A stretch of DNA of 64,000 nucleotides, taken from assembly GCF_014137855.1 (NCBI RefSeq), contig NZ_JACGWT010000006.1, positions 1 through 64,000 on the forward strand, given 5' to 3'. The notes below the pieces were generated by a model that had not been told where the DNA came from, searched no databases, and saw only the letters and a list, made by a program, of their open reading frames with translations. This stretch comes from Microlunatus kandeliicorticis (GTDB lineage: Bacteria > Actinomycetota > Actinomycetes > Propionibacteriales > Propionibacteriaceae). Shown piece by piece: positions 63,738-64,000 of the stretch (positions within the stretch are counted from its first letter, which is position 1; every line of letters starts with the position of its first letter). The translations under genes were made by a program, and so were the position numbers.

Positions 63738-64000
63738 GTGGACCAGCCCGCACCCCAGATTCCCCGCCTGATCTTCGACGGCGACTGCGCGTTCTGCACC
63801 TCCGTGACCACCTGGATGGAGGAGCGGCTGCACCGGCCCGACGGCCTGAACGCCGAGACGGTGCCCTGGCAGTACACCGACCTGGCGGCGATCGGGACCG
63901 ACGAGCGGCGCGCCCGCCGCGAGGTGCTGTTCGTCGACCACCGCGGCCAGCTGCACGGCGGCGCGCAGGCGTTCGCGCAGTGGCTGATCTTCCGCGGTCT
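63738..64000 (+). CDS. DCC family (DUF393) thiol oxidoreductase, N-terminal part (cut by window edge)
   Basis: The first 87 residues are visible. RLIFDGDCAFCTSVTTWMEE carries the DxxCxxC motif that names the family, followed by a thioredoxin-like start (AETVPWQYTDLAAIG, REVLFVDHRGQLHGGAQAFA). Family members are predicted thiol-disulfide oxidoreductases; partners unknown. GTG start from leaderless spacing. Confidence 0.88.
   Translation, partial: MDQPAPQIPRLIFDGDCAFCTSVTTWMEERLHRPDGLNAETVPWQYTDLAAIGTDERRARREVLFVDHRGQLHGGAQAFAQWLIFRG

Overview
The window is a chromosomal segment of a high-GC (low-70s percent by eye) actinobacterium. The evidence is the set of families: DUF3052 next to an AhpE-type peroxiredoxin, DUF3145, DUF2207, SpoIID, a PucR-type regulator ahead of a fabD-acpP-fabF cluster, prfB-ftsE-ftsX-smpB order, many GTG starts and a tmRNA tag ending in ALAA. 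I see no prophage, transposase, CRISPR array or rRNA. The genus cannot be fixed from the sequence; Propionibacteriales or a relative is a guess.

Layout. 1-1.9 kb: end of a MoxR ATPase and its DUF58 partner. 2-5.7 kb: malic enzyme, VanZ-like and YqgE operon, then a small basic protein and a GAF protein. 5.9-9.3 kb: SpoIID protein, NagZ-like hydrolase and GPP34 protein. 9.3-9.7 kb: tmRNA. 9.8-12.9 kb: DUF1707 protein, FKBP and DUF2207. 12.9-17.9 kb: prfB-ftsE-ftsX-M23 peptidase-smpB. 18-21.5 kb: ROK kinase, small genes, divergent tetR/aldo-keto reductase with operators, tRNA-Val. 21.7-25.2 kb: peroxiredoxin/DUF3052, acyl-CoA dehydrogenase, PHP protein. 25.2-29.9 kb: fatty acid synthesis cluster (fasR-like, ydeI-like, fabD, acpP, fabF). 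29.9-38.4 kb: oxidoreductase, gamma-glutamyltransferase, DUF3145, S9 peptidase, PLP-binding protein, GT-C glycosyltransferase. 38.5-42.7 kb: complete MoxR-DUF58-VWA-VWA operon, divergent from a pseudokinase-like membrane protein. 44-47.4 kb: HAD phosphatase, GT87 transferase, a membrane protein running into tRNA-Met. 47.4-52.3 kb: LarA-like protein with a hydroxyacid dehydrogenase, second aldo-keto reductase, kinase-like/TIGR03086 pair. 52.6-55 kb: divergent otsB/otsA. 55.1-64 kb: tRNA-Asn, atypical SDR, HTH protein, membrane pair, sigma factor, dnaG, unusual two-component pair, start of a DCC thiol oxidoreductase.

Two signals recur. At least ten genes have a TANNNT -10 hexamer 6-8 nt before the start codon, the arrangement expected of leaderless mRNAs; it moves the likely starts of dnaG and the gamma-glutamyltransferase. 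A REP-like word, CTTCGACARGCTCAG, occurs nine times in five intergenic gaps, some copies in inverted pairs.

The most unusual non-coding structure is a separate array of 20-bp units at 33133-33270, upstream of the gamma-glutamyltransferase. The most unusual proteins are the pseudokinase-like protein beside the MoxR operon and a sensor kinase whose catalytic core lies between two membrane domains and is followed by a second, degenerate kinase-like module.
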